Shown one piece after another: positions 22,684 through 34,867 of a DNA stretch of 64,000 bases. This DNA is from Congeria kusceri. Taxonomy: Eukaryota; Mollusca; Bivalvia; Myida; Dreissenidae. The stretch covers positions 36,726,426 to 36,790,425 of the forward strand of contig CM051036.1 in assembly GCA_027627225.1 (NCBI GenBank), in the 5' to 3' direction. Position numbers and translations under genes: made by a program. The notes beneath the pieces were generated by a model that saw nothing but the letters and a program-made list of their open reading frames with translations, was not told where the DNA came from and made no database searches. Each line of letters starts with the position of its first letter. Position 1 is the stretch's first letter.

Positions 22684-25371
22684 CTTCCTATCTATTCGGC
22701 CACTCTGATTGGTCAATCATTCGCGCGTGTAGAATGAGGTTCGCTGCAGGGGCGTGCTTAATTTTCATTACTGTTGTGTTTAGGCAGTTGTGTGGATAAT
22801 TTTTTGTCTCTTTTGTAACAGTTTGAAAATAAATTCATTAACAAAACGTTTCTTTATTTAAAAAAAAAACACAACAAGTAAAAAGTCATTTTTTCAACAC
22901 TATAAATTAAAATATGTTAACATTTTAACAGTAAAACAAACAATTATAGTATTTAGAATTTTAATGGCAGTGGTGGCAGAGGAATTCATCGCCGCGTCTC
23001 AGAACCCTTTTCTCGTGGCAGAAGGAAAGGTGAACCCAATGTCCACAAACGTCACACTGCTCCCAACTCAAGATTTTTAAGTGTGGGCGGTCGTTCATAT
23101 TTGGCGGCTGGCGTTGTTCGCACACGCAGCACACGTCATCATCATCATTTTCCGAGTCGGACTCTTCATTAAGAGAGATGTGAAGACCGCTTGTTGGCGG
23201 CAAGGGACTAGTAGGGATCTTCTTCTCCACGGTTTTCTTGGCTTTTTTGTGAGCAGTGGGCGGTGCGTTCTCTTTGTTTTGCTCCTGATAGGCCTCGATT
23301 TCGTCAACGTATTCTTGTCCCGTGACCTCGCGACCACTTGGGTTAGGTTTGCTCCGCTTTCTGCTCATTCTTCTGCAAACACAGCACGGTGCATCTGGAG
23401 TGTTTGTGTTTGTGGCAGCAACCTTATTGTTCAGATACTCTAGAACGGCATCCTTCCCTCTTTGAATGGCGCTTGCTTTCTGCACTGGAGTTTCATCCCT
23501 GAATGCTTCGCACGGCGCGAGTTTTTCTAGTAAGATGGCGTTGCGGTTGAACGGGAAAATCCCAGCTTTCTTAAATGCGGACAGTATGTTCAGGGGGCTG
23601 ACAGACTTCAAGTAAGCTTTGCACGCAATGCTTGCTATCTCGTATTTGGTCACCACCTTCCCCATGTTGGCCTGCATGTAGGCAGCACATTCGGAGTAGT
23701 AATAGCACTTGAACGGGCCGAAAACCGGAACATCGAGTGGCTGAAGAATATGCAACGTATGGGCAGGAAGCACAAACAAATGGATATTCCAATCCTTGGC
23801 CCAACGAATCATCTCGGGCGACGTATGTGTGGTGTGGCCGTCAAAAATAAGCAGCATGGGCTGGCTAATGTCGGAGCGGTTGACATACTTCAGAAAATGG
23901 GTCTCCATAAACTCCTTGAAGACGTCTGCGTTGGACCAACCAGTCTCCGACACCGTTGCCATAGATCCGGTTGTTGTACCTTTCATGAGGTCCTCGTTCA
24001 TTCTTTTGCCTATGTAATGGTCATTTATGTAATTTATTTTAGATTTAAATTTATGTTCTTGTTTAAATAATTTACTAACTATATTGCCATAATATTTTAC
24101 GTTAATGACGGGACATACGTAGTTATTTAGTGGCGAATGTGCAAATAAAGCTATTAAAATCATAATGAATAAAAGAACTTTTAAAAACTGACTTTATGCG
24201 TTAATTACTCTACATTCACCTTTAACTATGTTCACCTTTAAAGACAAAGAAAGGGGGCATGTGGTTCCCGGCAGCGTTGGCACACGCTATGATCGTGGTT
24301 GTTGCAGAGCGCGGGGACGTCACTGACTGTGGCTTCTCTTTTGTGGGGGCGATTATGTTCGGGGGGCGATGTTCAGGGCTTATCCCGGTCTCGTCCATGT
24401 TGTATATATGCTGAGGCCGGTCATGCAATCCCAAGTCTGCAAGTGTCTTCTCAAGGTTGCTGTAGAAGTACTCTACAGCCTCTGGGGTCGAGTTCCGGGC
24501 CCTGTTGCTATCTAAAGCTGACGGCTTTTTGGACACTACCCTAGAACGCCACCTCTGCAAAAAGCCATACAGCCAGCAAATGCTTAAAGGCTTGTCTACT
24601 GGTCGTCTCCCAAATCTGAAGGCCATCTCACCGGCGTACATCTGTAGGGCTGCATTAGAAACGCCGTACCCCAACCTAGCCATCACCTCAGTGAACTCTA
24701 CGAGCCCTAATTCTTCTTCTTCCGTGAAGATGGTTTCTCTACCAAAGTCATCAGGATCGATCTTGCCACTGATCCTGTCTCGGAGCGTCTGGTATGGAAT
24801 ACCGTACTCCAAAGCCGTCTTGCGTATGGATTTCTTGTTACATCGTACCTCTGAGACAGCATTCAACGCAGTTTCTGCCGAATACTGTCTGTACCTGCTA
24901 TGGTACTTTGATGGATTTGCCTAACAGAGAATGGGGGAAAATAATTAAATGACTGACGCAAATTGGATTTTAATTGGTAACGTTAATACTAACAAAACGG
25001 ACATAAAGTCCCGTATACGGGCCTCAAAGCAATTAAGCGCTTCCATAATAGTGAAGCGAAAAAGTCACGTGACACAACAGAAAACATCCAAACGCTGACG
25101 AGAGAAGGAAATGTGAAAAGCAACCTCAAATAAGAATATTTTGACCAATATTTACAGAAAAACTAAGGCAATTTATGTTTCGGTAAATGTTTTTGGTATA
25201 TTCGTAACGGTTTGTACCTGTTTTTGTCGCATATTCTTCTTCTAATGACAGCGAGATGAATTATGTGCTAACTTGCTAAAGAATTCGGACACGCGCGGAT
25301 TCGCGGATTAAGTGTTTATTACGTCATAAGCAAGTGGCCGAACAGACAGAGGTGGCCGAATAGATAGGAAG
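22684..25371 (-). mobile_element. pogo/Tigger-type DNA transposon, apparently complete (2.7 kb)
   Basis: Inverted ends of 20 bp match exactly: CTTCCTATCTATTCGGCCAC at 22684-22703 and its reverse complement at 25352-25371. A second inner copy of the core (GTGGCCGAACAGAC) lies at 25334-25347. The element encloses one transposase gene on the minus strand. I could not see a convincing target-site duplication, so the exact outer limits are inferred. Confidence 0.75.
22961..24920 (-). CDS. pogo/Tigger-like DDE transposase with C-terminal PHD-like finger
   Basis: Two exons, 24920-24236 and 24009-22961, join across a 226-bp GT-AG intron (AAAG|GTGAAC ... CATAG|GC) to restore VFKGKRMNEDLMKG. Together they give 577 residues ending in TAA. 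Domains in order: a psq-type helix-turn-helix (SIRKTALEYGIPYQTLRDRI), a CENP-B-like second DNA-binding part (LSICWLYGFLQRWRS), and the DDE_1 catalytic core with all three Asp present: NMDETGI (24393-24395), LLIFDGHTTH (23840-23842) and LQPLDVPVFG (23732-23734). The last two are 36 residues apart. The C-terminus has CCVC, then CDVCGHWVHLSFC and CHHC, a PHD-like zinc-finger pattern. No internal stop or frameshift is visible. The 5' limit is an acceptor (TTCTCTGTTAG), so the start codon lies in an upstream exon that I cannot place. The enzyme should cut and paste its own element in the nucleus. A domesticated, host-used copy is the alternative. Confidence 0.85.
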
Positions 25372-26190
25372 GAAGGACGATATATAGTTTTTATACAACA
25401 CGTTTAATGTTATGTGATGATTTACAGCGGTTTGCCCACAAGTACTTAGTACCTGTGGGTATGCCATTAGGATTAGGGGATCAACAAAATGGGTGCCGAG
25501 TAGGCACTACGAGTCTTCGTCGTTGTTTTTCACACAACAAAGTTAAAGGGTCTATGTCATTGTCTACGAAAAGTGATCCCATATACATGTAGCACAAAGC
25601 TCTCCGATGCACCTAGATCTATCAATGTCTTCCAGGGGGGGGGGGCATATATCGTAAAAGGCCCTAATTCCGAGTGGGTTCCATATTCCGATAATCCATT
25701 GTTTTAAATAATCTGTGCATGTTGGGGTAGGATTTTTTTTACTTAGTTGGAATTGAATTGAAAAAAACATGCAAGACAGACAAATATTTAAAAAAAAAAA
25801 ACAACATATTTATCGATAGATTCACTTTTTCATGAAATAGTTGCAATGCGGAGAAATACGGACAGCGGGTAACTACGGACAAAAGCATTAGTAGACTGAT
25901 TTTTCTACCTGTTTTCAAGTTACTTGTATTGATTTTGACTTATTTTAGAAGAGTATTGTTTGGGGTAATACATGTCTAAAAATAGCAAGTGGCACAGTGC
26001 ATTGGTTATTGTAAATGTTGCATGATGGGAGCAACCTATCGATTATGTCCGTGTTCTCCTAAATTTTAGGTGTAAAATAGTGTCCGTAGGTTCCCAATGT
26101 ACTTTTCAATTGCAAAATTAGTATTGTCCGTATTTTCCATACTCCGTCCAAATTTACCCGGTTTTGGGTGGCCTCATTTCTGACGTAGTT
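25372..26190. other. intergenic, nothing recognised
   Basis: Contains a G-run near 25636-25645 and an A-run at about 25789-25801. No gene or element identified. Confidence 0.45.
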
Positions 26191-26795
26191 TAAAGACGTT
26201 CGCAACAATTTTTTCCGTTATTTTCCAACGACAGATTTTCTTTAAAATTTGCAGAAACATGTGTGAATGTATCCTAAAACTAAAACAGCCTTAAGAAATA
26301 GGGGTCACTGGCCTTGTTCCGGAAATATTGGGGTTTAAACACGGTACCTGCCGAAGCCCTTTTTCAGTTTGTGTGACTAGCAATGTTAAATTATATAAAG
26401 CGTTCATATATAAACAAGGACGGAGATTTTTAAATGTATCTTTTCTAATGTTTTGTTTGGTAATATACAAGTGCAGTTTAATGATAAAACGCGCTTTATC
26501 TATAGTTGCCATTTATAAAATGACTTAATGGACGTTAAATGTGGTTAATTATGCATTTAATATGCCTTTGAAACATCGATAAATAATCAAATATACGAAT
26601 ATCTTTTGTTCCAAACGACAGATTTTGTTTAAAAAAGTGCATACTGAAACTAAAACAGTGTTAAAATATCGGGGTCACCGGGCTTTTTCCGGAAATATTG
26701 GGTTTTGAATACGGTACCTGTCGAAGTCCCTTTTTCAGTTTGGATTTTTATCAATGTTTTAAGTATATAGGAGAGCTTTTTTTCAAACAAGGTTA

Positions 26796-26834
<39 letters not shown>

Positions 26835-27430
26835 TATGGTTCTTTCAACTGATACGTTTTCACATGTCTTGTTTGGCAATATACAAGTGTATTTTGGTAA
26901 TAAAAAACGCCTGCAATTACGGTTAAAATAATGAATTTGACTGGACATTTTGAAGTAGGTCAAATGGGTACTAACAATACCCTTTGAAACGTCATTTATT
27001 ATGCATCAATATATTTTGTTCCAAACGGCAGATTTTCTTAAATTTTCGCACATACATGCACAAATGTATACTAACACCAAAACATTAATAAAAAGGATGG
27101 GTCACCGAACTTGTTTGGGAAATATTGGACTTTAAATATAGGGTACCTGTGTAGCCTTTTTCACGTTTCGTGTTTACGTAAACAACGTATCAAATGCCAA
27201 AATAGAATGGAGATATTTAATGGATCTTTTTGAACTAATTTGTTTGGCAATACATTGTATACGTGTGTTTTTGATTATTATAATGTTATTTGCACTTTTA
27301 ACCATTGACTAGAACTTAATGGCTTATACAAGATTTGTATTTATTTATTGAAAATATTATAGTGTAACCTATATACAATAAAGAAATAATGAACCAAAAG
27401 GAGAAATTAACCCAATTATTTTCTTTTGTT
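26191..27430 (+). repeat. dispersed repeat B, copy 1
   Basis: Begins TAAAGACGTTCGCAACAATT and ends AGAAATTAACCCAATTATTT. Internally, three sub-repeats carry CGACAGATTTTCTTTAAAAT, CTAAAACAG, GGGGTCACCGG, CCGGAAATATTGGG and ACGGTACCTGTCGAAG. A second copy in the same orientation lies at 31610-32548. Confidence 0.8.
26796..26834. repeat. (GTCT)n microsatellite
   Basis: About ten GTCT units inside dispersed repeat B copy 1. Copy 2 lacks the run. Confidence 0.9.
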
Positions 27431-28278
27431 CGTGCTAATGTCCTAAAAAGTCGTACAGACTCGTCCACACTCATTTATTCTCGAAGACAAGTATTCGATT
27501 TTCGAAAGGATATCGTACGCATATCTCGGCTGACGTCGTGATAAAATGTGATTATCGTATTTGTGTCGTGTCAATGTCGTGTAAAGGTTTAAGAGAACTC
27601 GAACAAATGTCGTCTTAAAACAATTCCACGACCAACTCGTCCACTTTACGGCGAGTTACAACTCGCCAGAACTCGTACAGAATTCGAAGCTCAAATTCGC
27701 CACAGCGTGACAGGGCCGTTAAAGAAAATAAAGTAGAAGTGTCAAATGACGAGGAACACACGTACTTGATTCGGAACCCCCGTAATCAGTGCATACAGTT
27801 CAGCACAATATTTAACAAAAATATTTCATGCTACCAATGGTTCAAACATGCATATTGATGCTGCGATATCTTCAAAGTATATATATGTTTACGTGATTGT
27901 AAGTACATTTAAAACAGAGTGCTTTTGTCATTAGTGACCCGGAACTACCCAATCAATAGTATGACACATCGAATGATTCCGGGTCCCACGAAATAGACTT
28001 GGGAAAAAAAAAGTCAAATTCCCCTGGGTCAGCCAGCTCAGCCCGCCGCTCCCCCATGGCCATGGGGGTGGGATATTGATAGGTGCATTCAGGGCCTTTT
28101 TACCTTATATAACAGAGACAGATCTTCGGCTACTTCACAATTCGAAAGTTATGTTTTTTTCACAATATTCTGAGAAGAAAATTCACAATTGGAAGAAATA
28201 AATTCACAATAAATACGATTTAAATAGTCACGGTATTGCTATTGATATCCGATTTGACGGACATGTTTGTTTATTTTA
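27431..28278. other. intergenic, nothing firm
   Basis: The end near 27690-27720 (CGCCACAGCGTGACAGGGCC) resembles a terminal inverted repeat of a short element, but its partner is not clear. No gene. Confidence 0.35.
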
Positions 28279-28717
28279 GGTTAGATACCAGTAAATCATT
28301 GTGTATCCCTCCGTGGTCAAAAGTAGTGCCTATTAATAAAGAGTTCATATTCTCTTCTGGCATAAAAGCCATTTAGGTATCTCAGACATGCCTTTTGTGG
28401 TTATTTGTAATGATCCTATGCGTGTCTGCAACATTTTAGTGCATTTTATTTGAGGCTAACTTGAAAGGTGAACTGTTGGGGTGTGTTGACTGCCTATACC
28501 CTGTTTTCTACCGGTGCTTGCATTCAAGTGAGCTGCATTTTCTTAGAAGTGACATGACATATCTTTTTTATTGCAAATTTTGGAAGAAGACAGATTGATC
28601 TTTAAATTGATACCAGGCTTGCACAATCTGAAATAAACGAAATGCTAGAAAAATGCTTGGAAAGTGTGCCGTTTTATAATGGGACCCTATGGGAATTGGA
28701 ATTACTGGTATCTAACC
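28279..28717. mobile_element. MITE (copy B), uninterrupted
   Basis: Inverted ends: GGTTAGATACCAGTAAATC at 28279-28297 and GAATTACTGGTATCTAACC at 28699-28717. Length 439 bp. The flanks are TTTA and TTCA, close to the TTGA seen at copy A. It is the empty-site counterpart of 16723-18790. Confidence 0.85.
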
Positions 28718-29075
28718 TTCAGCAGGTCTCTTTTTATCACGATCGTTCATTTGCGTCTAGTTACGGAATAAGTCGATCGGGAACAATTTGTATATTACGG
28801 CAATTGTCGATTAGCTACGGAAAATTACATGTTCGCATTCATTCTATACATTGAGTGTGACTTCACTGCGTTCTTCGTCGACTGTACACGATTAAAACAT
28901 TCGAATTGACCGAATATGGTTGTTGCGGTTTTATATTGTATACCTTAATACTAATTGTCGTGACTTTTGTTAAATTGCTAACAACGAAATAAAATATTTA
29001 ATTTGGATAATAATAAAAATTCAGTACGATCTAAAATTAGTATTTGGCACACACATTCCTTTTGAATACGTTTAA
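28718..29075. other. intergenic, nothing recognised
   Basis: No supported feature. Confidence 0.4.
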
Positions 29076-29436
29076 AAAACGTTTCCAATTAATCAAGCTG
29101 ACCATTTGTGTTTACCTTTGCCAAAACTGAAGTCATGTCAAGAAATTCGAAATATAACGCAAGAAAATCTCAAGCACAAAGACACTAACCAAAGTAGTGT
29201 GTTTGAATTTGCATTAAATGATAAACGAAAAGATTACGTTACCACTGAAGTTGAATCACACAAGAAATTAAAAACATCTCATTTTCAAAGTGAAACCGAC
29301 TGTGTTTGCGAGTGTGACCCCCCCCCCCCCCCATATAGACAATGATGGTCAATCCGGTTCCACTGATGCACATAGCGCATCACTTACTTCAATTCTAGAA
29401 GAATTTCAACTTGAAATGTCAGTTATGATTAATTGA
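29076..29436 (+). pseudogene. unrecognised hydrophilic open frame broken at a poly-C run
   Basis: An open frame from 29076 reads QADHLCLPLPKLKSCQEIRN and continues hydrophilic and lysine-rich to CVCECD, where a 15-base C run begins (29318-29332). Past the run this frame stops at once, but another frame continues with IDNDGQSGSTDAHSASLTSI and ends LEMSVMIN before a stop. A change of the C-run length by two bases would join them. I do not recognise the product. It may be a decayed exon or chance. Confidence 0.25.
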
Positions 29437-30210
29437 GTTATACACATGTTCATACCAAAATATTGAAAACAAAATATATTAAAGAATTTCATGTTTACCA
29501 TGGCGCAGGCAAGTTGAAATTCTTATAGAGATATTTACAATTCCCATTTGGTGCATTATAACTTTTATTGAGGGTATCATACTATAGGAAAGTATGATTG
29601 TCATACAAGAAAGTGAAGATAACAGTCCTGTATATGCATTTGAAGTCAATTTTAATAAAAACAATTGCTTTAATATTATATGTGCTTGTTTTGTTACTAT
29701 GTTTACATTACACTGTCACAACTGTGTTTTTCAATCGTGGTAATATTTTCACAATTTGACAAAAACACGCGCTAATTTTCACAAAATGATCAGGCTAGGG
29801 TGTCTTCACAAATATTGGTAAAAAATCCCTGGCATTATAACCCTTTGCATAAAATTGCTAAGAAACAAACAGACAGACAAACAAGCAAACCAACGCATGC
29901 AAATACATAATGTGTTAAGATATATAAATAAAAAATATTAGTGTGAGTTAGACACTATATAACATTTAAGGGTGTGAGGTTAAAGACTATAGAACATTTA
30001 AGGGTGTGAGGACTCTCCACGTATTAAAAATAAGACACTTCATCATGCTGTGCACGTCTGTGCAACCCATTCGATAGCGTTGTCTCGTGGCGTTAAGTAA
30101 TGGCTTGTAACATTTTCTCTTAATGCAACAATTATATTCCAAATTTTGTATGACCTGATTACCGGAACTGCCATGCTTCATTGATAATTAATTGCAGTGC
30201 AATAAAGCAC
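29437..30210. other. intergenic, nothing recognised
   Basis: AT-rich, no gene. A short direct duplication (TAAGGGTGTGAGG, with ACTATATAACATT upstream) occurs at about 29950-30010. Confidence 0.45.
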
Positions 30211-30287
30211 TTCCTTTTAAGCGACAGTTTCACCGTTTGATGTTGGAAAAAACATTTTTCTAAAAATGGTATTTAAACACAGGAATT
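30211..30287. repeat. short dispersed repeat C, copy 1
   Basis: TTCCTTTTAAGCGACAGTTT, then CACCGTTTGATGTTGG and GGTATTTAAACACAGGA. The same sequence recurs at 32846-32930 in the same orientation. Confidence 0.8.
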
Positions 30288-30469
30288 AGAACAATTGACG
30301 AAAGCGGACTAGGACTTTGTATTTACGCGTTTAAGGCGAACTCACCAACGGTGGCGGATGATATGCTTCTGTTGTAATTTTCAAAAGCGGCCATGGACAA
30401 TCTCCTGGATATATGCTGGGACTATTCAAAGACATGGCGTTACTATTATAACACTTAGAAATGCAAACT

Positions 30470-31575
30470 TCTGGTTTTCAATGAAAGAAATAAGCCCCAG
30501 CAAGATCGCCACTTCACCCTAGGTCCCCATACAATCCGTCAGACTGATAACTACATTCACCTTGGTGTGACTTGCAACTCGCATCTTTCTTCCAAGCACA
30601 GTATATCTCAGGCTTGCAACAAGCTCCGTGGAACGTATCTGAACATTTGTAACTCTGGTATTCACCCAGCATCGATGTCACCTGAAACGTTAAGGACAAT
30701 ATACGTCTCAGTCGTTATTCCAAAGGCCTTGTATGGATGAGTGTTGTGGAACTCGTATTCCGCTGGCGACATGCTGAAGCTTGAGAGAGCACATCGCTTC
30801 TGTGCTAAGCACATACTTCAACTTCCGGGACACACAAACGTTAAGTTTGCTCTCATGTGCTTAAACTTGACCCCAGTTGAAGTTATTATTTACTATAAAA
30901 AAATACAATTGTTTGGTCAAATATGCCGCCTAAGAGGCGGGTACATAGCTAAACAGATCTTTAACCATCGCCTCGTTCGTTATGCAAACGGTGATAGGCA
31001 AACAACTGGTTTTATTCCGGACTCTTACAGACTGTTGAAAAAGTATGGTTTGTTGCAACATTGAAACGATTATTTGCAAAACGGTACAATCCCGTCAAAG
31101 ATTGCATGTAAATACAAATTGAAGGAAGCCATCAGTCGACCGTCGATGTCTAGCATACTGGAAGAACTAACACTAGATCATCCATGGCTGGCTCCAGACA
31201 TCGTCAAAGACAAGCAGTGCTCGAACTTCCCAAGAATTGGTCGTAAAGAACAGTACTTGAGACATTCATTTAAAACGCTAATAGAAACCATAGGAAAATT
31301 AGTGTCACACCAGTATGAAACAAAATATAAAATGTGTGGAAACGGTCTTCAAAATCTTGTAGAACATGTGTTATGTTTGTGCCCCGGTAATGATGCAAAC
31401 AGACGCCGCGTGTGGGACGAAATTTATCAGGCAAGAGGGCGGGACGGTTTCCTGTTTATGATGAAACTTAACAGTACAAGGTAGTGTGAATTTCTTCTTG
31501 CCTTAGCAGCAGAGAGCGATAGGGACACATTACGTTATCCGAACGTTGCGTTGGTTGTCTCTCATCTCATGCGAT
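30470..31575 (+). mobile_element. LINE 3' end: C-terminal part of a reverse-transcriptase ORF, decayed
   Basis: The frames follow one protein type typical of invertebrate non-LTR elements, C-terminal to the polymerase. First comes NYIHLGVTCNSHL with a PETLRTIYVSVVIPKALYG segment (about 30540-30735, interrupted). Then LERAHRFCAKHILQLPGHTN (30780 onward) and GFIPDSYRLLKKYGLL. After a stop at 31062 comes a zinc-binding-like segment with KYKMCGNGLQNLVEHVLCLC and ending in a WDEIYQ motif. The catalytic reverse-transcriptase core is absent, as expected of a 5'-truncated insertion. Stops and frame changes show it is dead. Confidence 0.75.
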
Positions 31576-31609
31576 AAATGAGCGCTTGAATTCTGCTAGT
31601 TTGCCTGCT

Positions 31610-32548
31610 TAAAGACGTTCGCAACAATTTCCTTCAATTTTTTTCCAACGACAGATTTTCTTAAAACTTGGCCCAAACATGCATCAATTTATCCTAAAAC
31701 TAAAACAGTCTTAAAAAATAGGGGTCACCGACCTTTTTCCAAAAATATTGAATTTTGAATACGGTACCTGTCGAAGCATTTTCTCAGTTTGTGCTACTTA
31801 GAATGTTGAATAATATAAAGCGTTTATATTCAAACAAAGATGGTTTTTAAGTGCATCTTTTTTTTAATGTTTCGTTTGGTAATATACCAATGCAATTTAA
31901 TGATAAAACGCGCTTTATCTACAGTTATCATTCAACAAAAGACTTGTACGAGCACTTTACGAGCTTAATTATGCATTAAATATGCCTATAAAAACATCAA
32001 TAATTTATCAAATATACCAATATATTTTGCTCCAAACAACAGATTTTGTTAACAGATCCGACATACATGCGTCATTGTATACTGAAACTACAACAGTCTT
32101 AAAAAATAGGGGTCACCGGCCTTGTTCCGGAAATATTGGGTTTTGAATACGGTACCTGTCGAAGCCCCTTTTCCCGTTTGGATTTGTATTAAATGCATAT
32201 TTTGACAGATTTTCTTTAAATTTTGCACATACATGAATCAATGTATATTTACACCAAAACATTAATAAAAAGAATGGCTCACCAAACTTGTTTGGGAAAT
32301 ATTGGATTTCATATAGGGTACCTATATAGCCTTTTTCCTGTTTCGTTTTAACATACATAAACAACGTATCAATAAAATGGAGATATTTAATGGATCATTT
32401 CTGAACTAAATTTGTTTAGAAATACATTGAATAAGTGTGTGTTTATTATATATGCTTTATGAACTTTTGCTTTTAAAAATATTAATTTTGAATGGACAAG
32501 AAAAAATGAAGCAACAGGAGAAATTAACCCAATTATTTGCTTTTTGTT
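31610..32548 (+). repeat. dispersed repeat B, copy 2
   Basis: Matches 26191-27430 from TAAAGACGTTCGCAACAATT to AAATTAACCCAATTATTTGC, but is shorter because it lacks the GTCT run and parts of the third sub-repeat. It begins 35 bp after the LINE fragment. Confidence 0.8.
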
Positions 32549-33039
32549 GTGAACGTCTATAAACGCCTTTCGGTTTCGTCCAAGGCACCTAGCGACGAGC
32601 TTTCATATTTTGTCTGCCAAGCCCTATAAAGTTCAGTGTATTGATATAAATACTGATATAATTACACATTTGTACACTTATTTATAACTATGAATGAAAC
32701 TAATTTTATTGATTTTTGGTATGAATTGACCTGTACAAACTATGCATTGTTATATTATATGTTGCTGTTTTTTTTATTGCTTATATTTTCCTTTGTAAAT
32801 ATGTTATGCTCGTTATGCTCAGTGTTGGGAATTAAAGATATCTACTTCCTTTTAAGGGACAGTTTCACCGTTTGATATTGGAAAAAAAACATTTAAAAAA
32901 AAAAAGGTATTTAAACACAGGACTTTATAGAATCTACCAAAAATATGTGTTATGCTGTTTTGTATGCAAGGCATAATTATTTGAATATATATTATGCCTT
33001 TTAGTGTAGAAAGACATAGCCATAGATTTCTTAGTAATC
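32549..33039. other. intergenic with repeat C copy 2
   Basis: Contains the second copy of the short repeat at 32846-32930 (TTCCTTTTAAGGGACAGTTT). Otherwise nothing recognised. Confidence 0.6.
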
Positions 33040-33047
33040 CTTATCAC

Positions 33048-33947
33048 TAGTGATGGGCCGATAATCGATTGGGGTCGAATAATGGTCGCGGTAAGGTTTG
33101 TAATCGCGATTGCCGACTTTGAATTCCGGGAATCGATTAATCGAGAAAAGATAAAATGTTTATTATAATATAGTTTTATAAACGTTTTGTGAATATATCG
33201 GTTAATTAAACTTGGTCACGTACATTTAATCTAAAATGCAAGTGGATTATCAGCAAAAAGCGACCAATACATGTTCAAAACCCGATTGTATTTACTTTCC
33301 CCACCCACTTTTTTCAGGCAAATCTTTAAATATGCAAAGCACGATTCTAAAATCAAAGATAAGTCATTCAAGTCTGCATCTATCGTCTTTATAAATTTAT
33401 ATAATCTTATCTCCAGCAATAAACGCATATCAAAAAGCTGTACCACTACAGAGAAATTAAATATTTATATGTGCTAACATAACACTGATAAGAGAACTTT
33501 ATAATCACTATCATTGAGTTTGTATGGTAAAACCCATGTCAGATAAATATTCGATATACTTATTGGTTAATGTCAGATAAATATTCGATATACTTATTGG
33601 TTAATGTCAGATAAATATTCGATATACTTATTGGTTAACCTAAATCTACTGTTGAACACTTTATATGTGTGCTAGTTTTGAATCAGTTGTTTTCAATTAA
33701 AATATTTAACAGTATAAATTCTTTATCAACCATCTTTTTATTTCTTTATTCCAAACAGATAAGATAATTATTATAAGAGTAACATAAACATGAAATTAAT
33801 TGTACATTGAACTTGATATATCCTGTTGTAAAGAATGGAAAAGATATTGTACACAACTATCGATTATAACCGATAATCGCATCGGTTGAACTGGTCGATT
33901 ATGTAAATTAATTGATTGGCCGTTTTCAACCGATCTGCCCATCACTA
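33048..33947. mobile_element. hAT-type non-autonomous element, 900 bp, with 8-bp target duplication
   Basis: Inverted ends TAGTGATGGGC (33048-33058) and GCCCATCACTA (33937-33947), extended by GATAATCGATT- and CGATTAT-type subterminal repeats. CTTATCAC flanks it exactly at 33040-33047 and 33948-33955, the 8-bp duplication expected of hAT transposition. There is no transposase inside. Three 34-bp tandem copies lie within. Confidence 0.92.
33537..33638. repeat. 34-bp tandem repeat x 3 inside the hAT element
   Basis: TGTCAGATAAATATTCGATA, then TACTTATTGGTTAA, repeated three times without change, starting at 33537, 33571 and 33605. Confidence 0.97.
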
Positions 33948-33955
33948 CTTATCAC

Positions 33956-34867
33956 ATGTTGAGTAGTATATTTTGAGTCGTACTATCCGGTTATGACATA
34001 TGCATTTAAGGATATGTGATGACATAAACTGTGCTATGCCAATCAGAAACATGTGTATTTCAATTTCCTATACATCATACATTACCTCTGTAACCGGAGC
34101 TACTCAGGTTGATTTGTATCGCAATCAATTAAAAATGCAAGGAGTTAAAGGGAAAGTTTCACAGTTTGGGTTTGAAAAATATATAATTTTTAATGGAATT
34201 TTAATACAGTCTATCGAAACGTTTTGTCTTATGCAGTTTTGGTTGGAAAACATAATTATTTTGATATTTAATTTGCCATTGTGTGTAAAAAATACTAGGG
34301 TAGGTCTACCAGGTAGCATTTTTTTCTCGAACAACAACAGATATTCGTCAAAAGTTTAACTTTGCAAAAAAAAAGACAATTGTGCTTTTTAAATGTTGAA
34401 CTATGAACTGTGAATGTATTATACAACAAAAAGTCAGTTTTAGAAATTAATTATCACAGTCCAAAACCGAGAAACTGCTCGTTTAAAGGATGACTAATGA
34501 TCATAAGAAACACAATGCGTTCGAGTGCCCAGAATGTAACAGGGCAAGAACTCTGCGTCGGATACATCTTATATTGTGATTCCAAATTGAGATGTTAAAA
34601 CAACCTGCTTTTTTGTGAGAAGTAATCTAGACAATCCGAAAGTGCCAAACCCAAGGGCCTGCCTGGTTTTTATGCCGGTTCTGTAACAAACCAGCAGGAC
34701 CATATGACCTGTAAAATGTGCAATATTTCTAAAATCAACTCCGTTTAATGTCAAGTGAAGTGGATTTGGTCCCGTGATTCTGACACAACTACAGGGTGTT
34801 CAACTTTTTTAAATTCTGGTAATCGTAGGATAATCATATTGCTCCATTCAATTGTAAGGCATGTCGT
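33956..34867. other. intergenic, nothing recognised
   Basis: No supported gene. The open frame at 34000-34359 has no recognisable domain. Confidence 0.4.

Noticed and set aside
24299..24924. Plus-strand frames opposite the transposase
   Set aside because: Shadows of the minus-strand transposase exon, which has clear catalytic and DNA-binding motifs.
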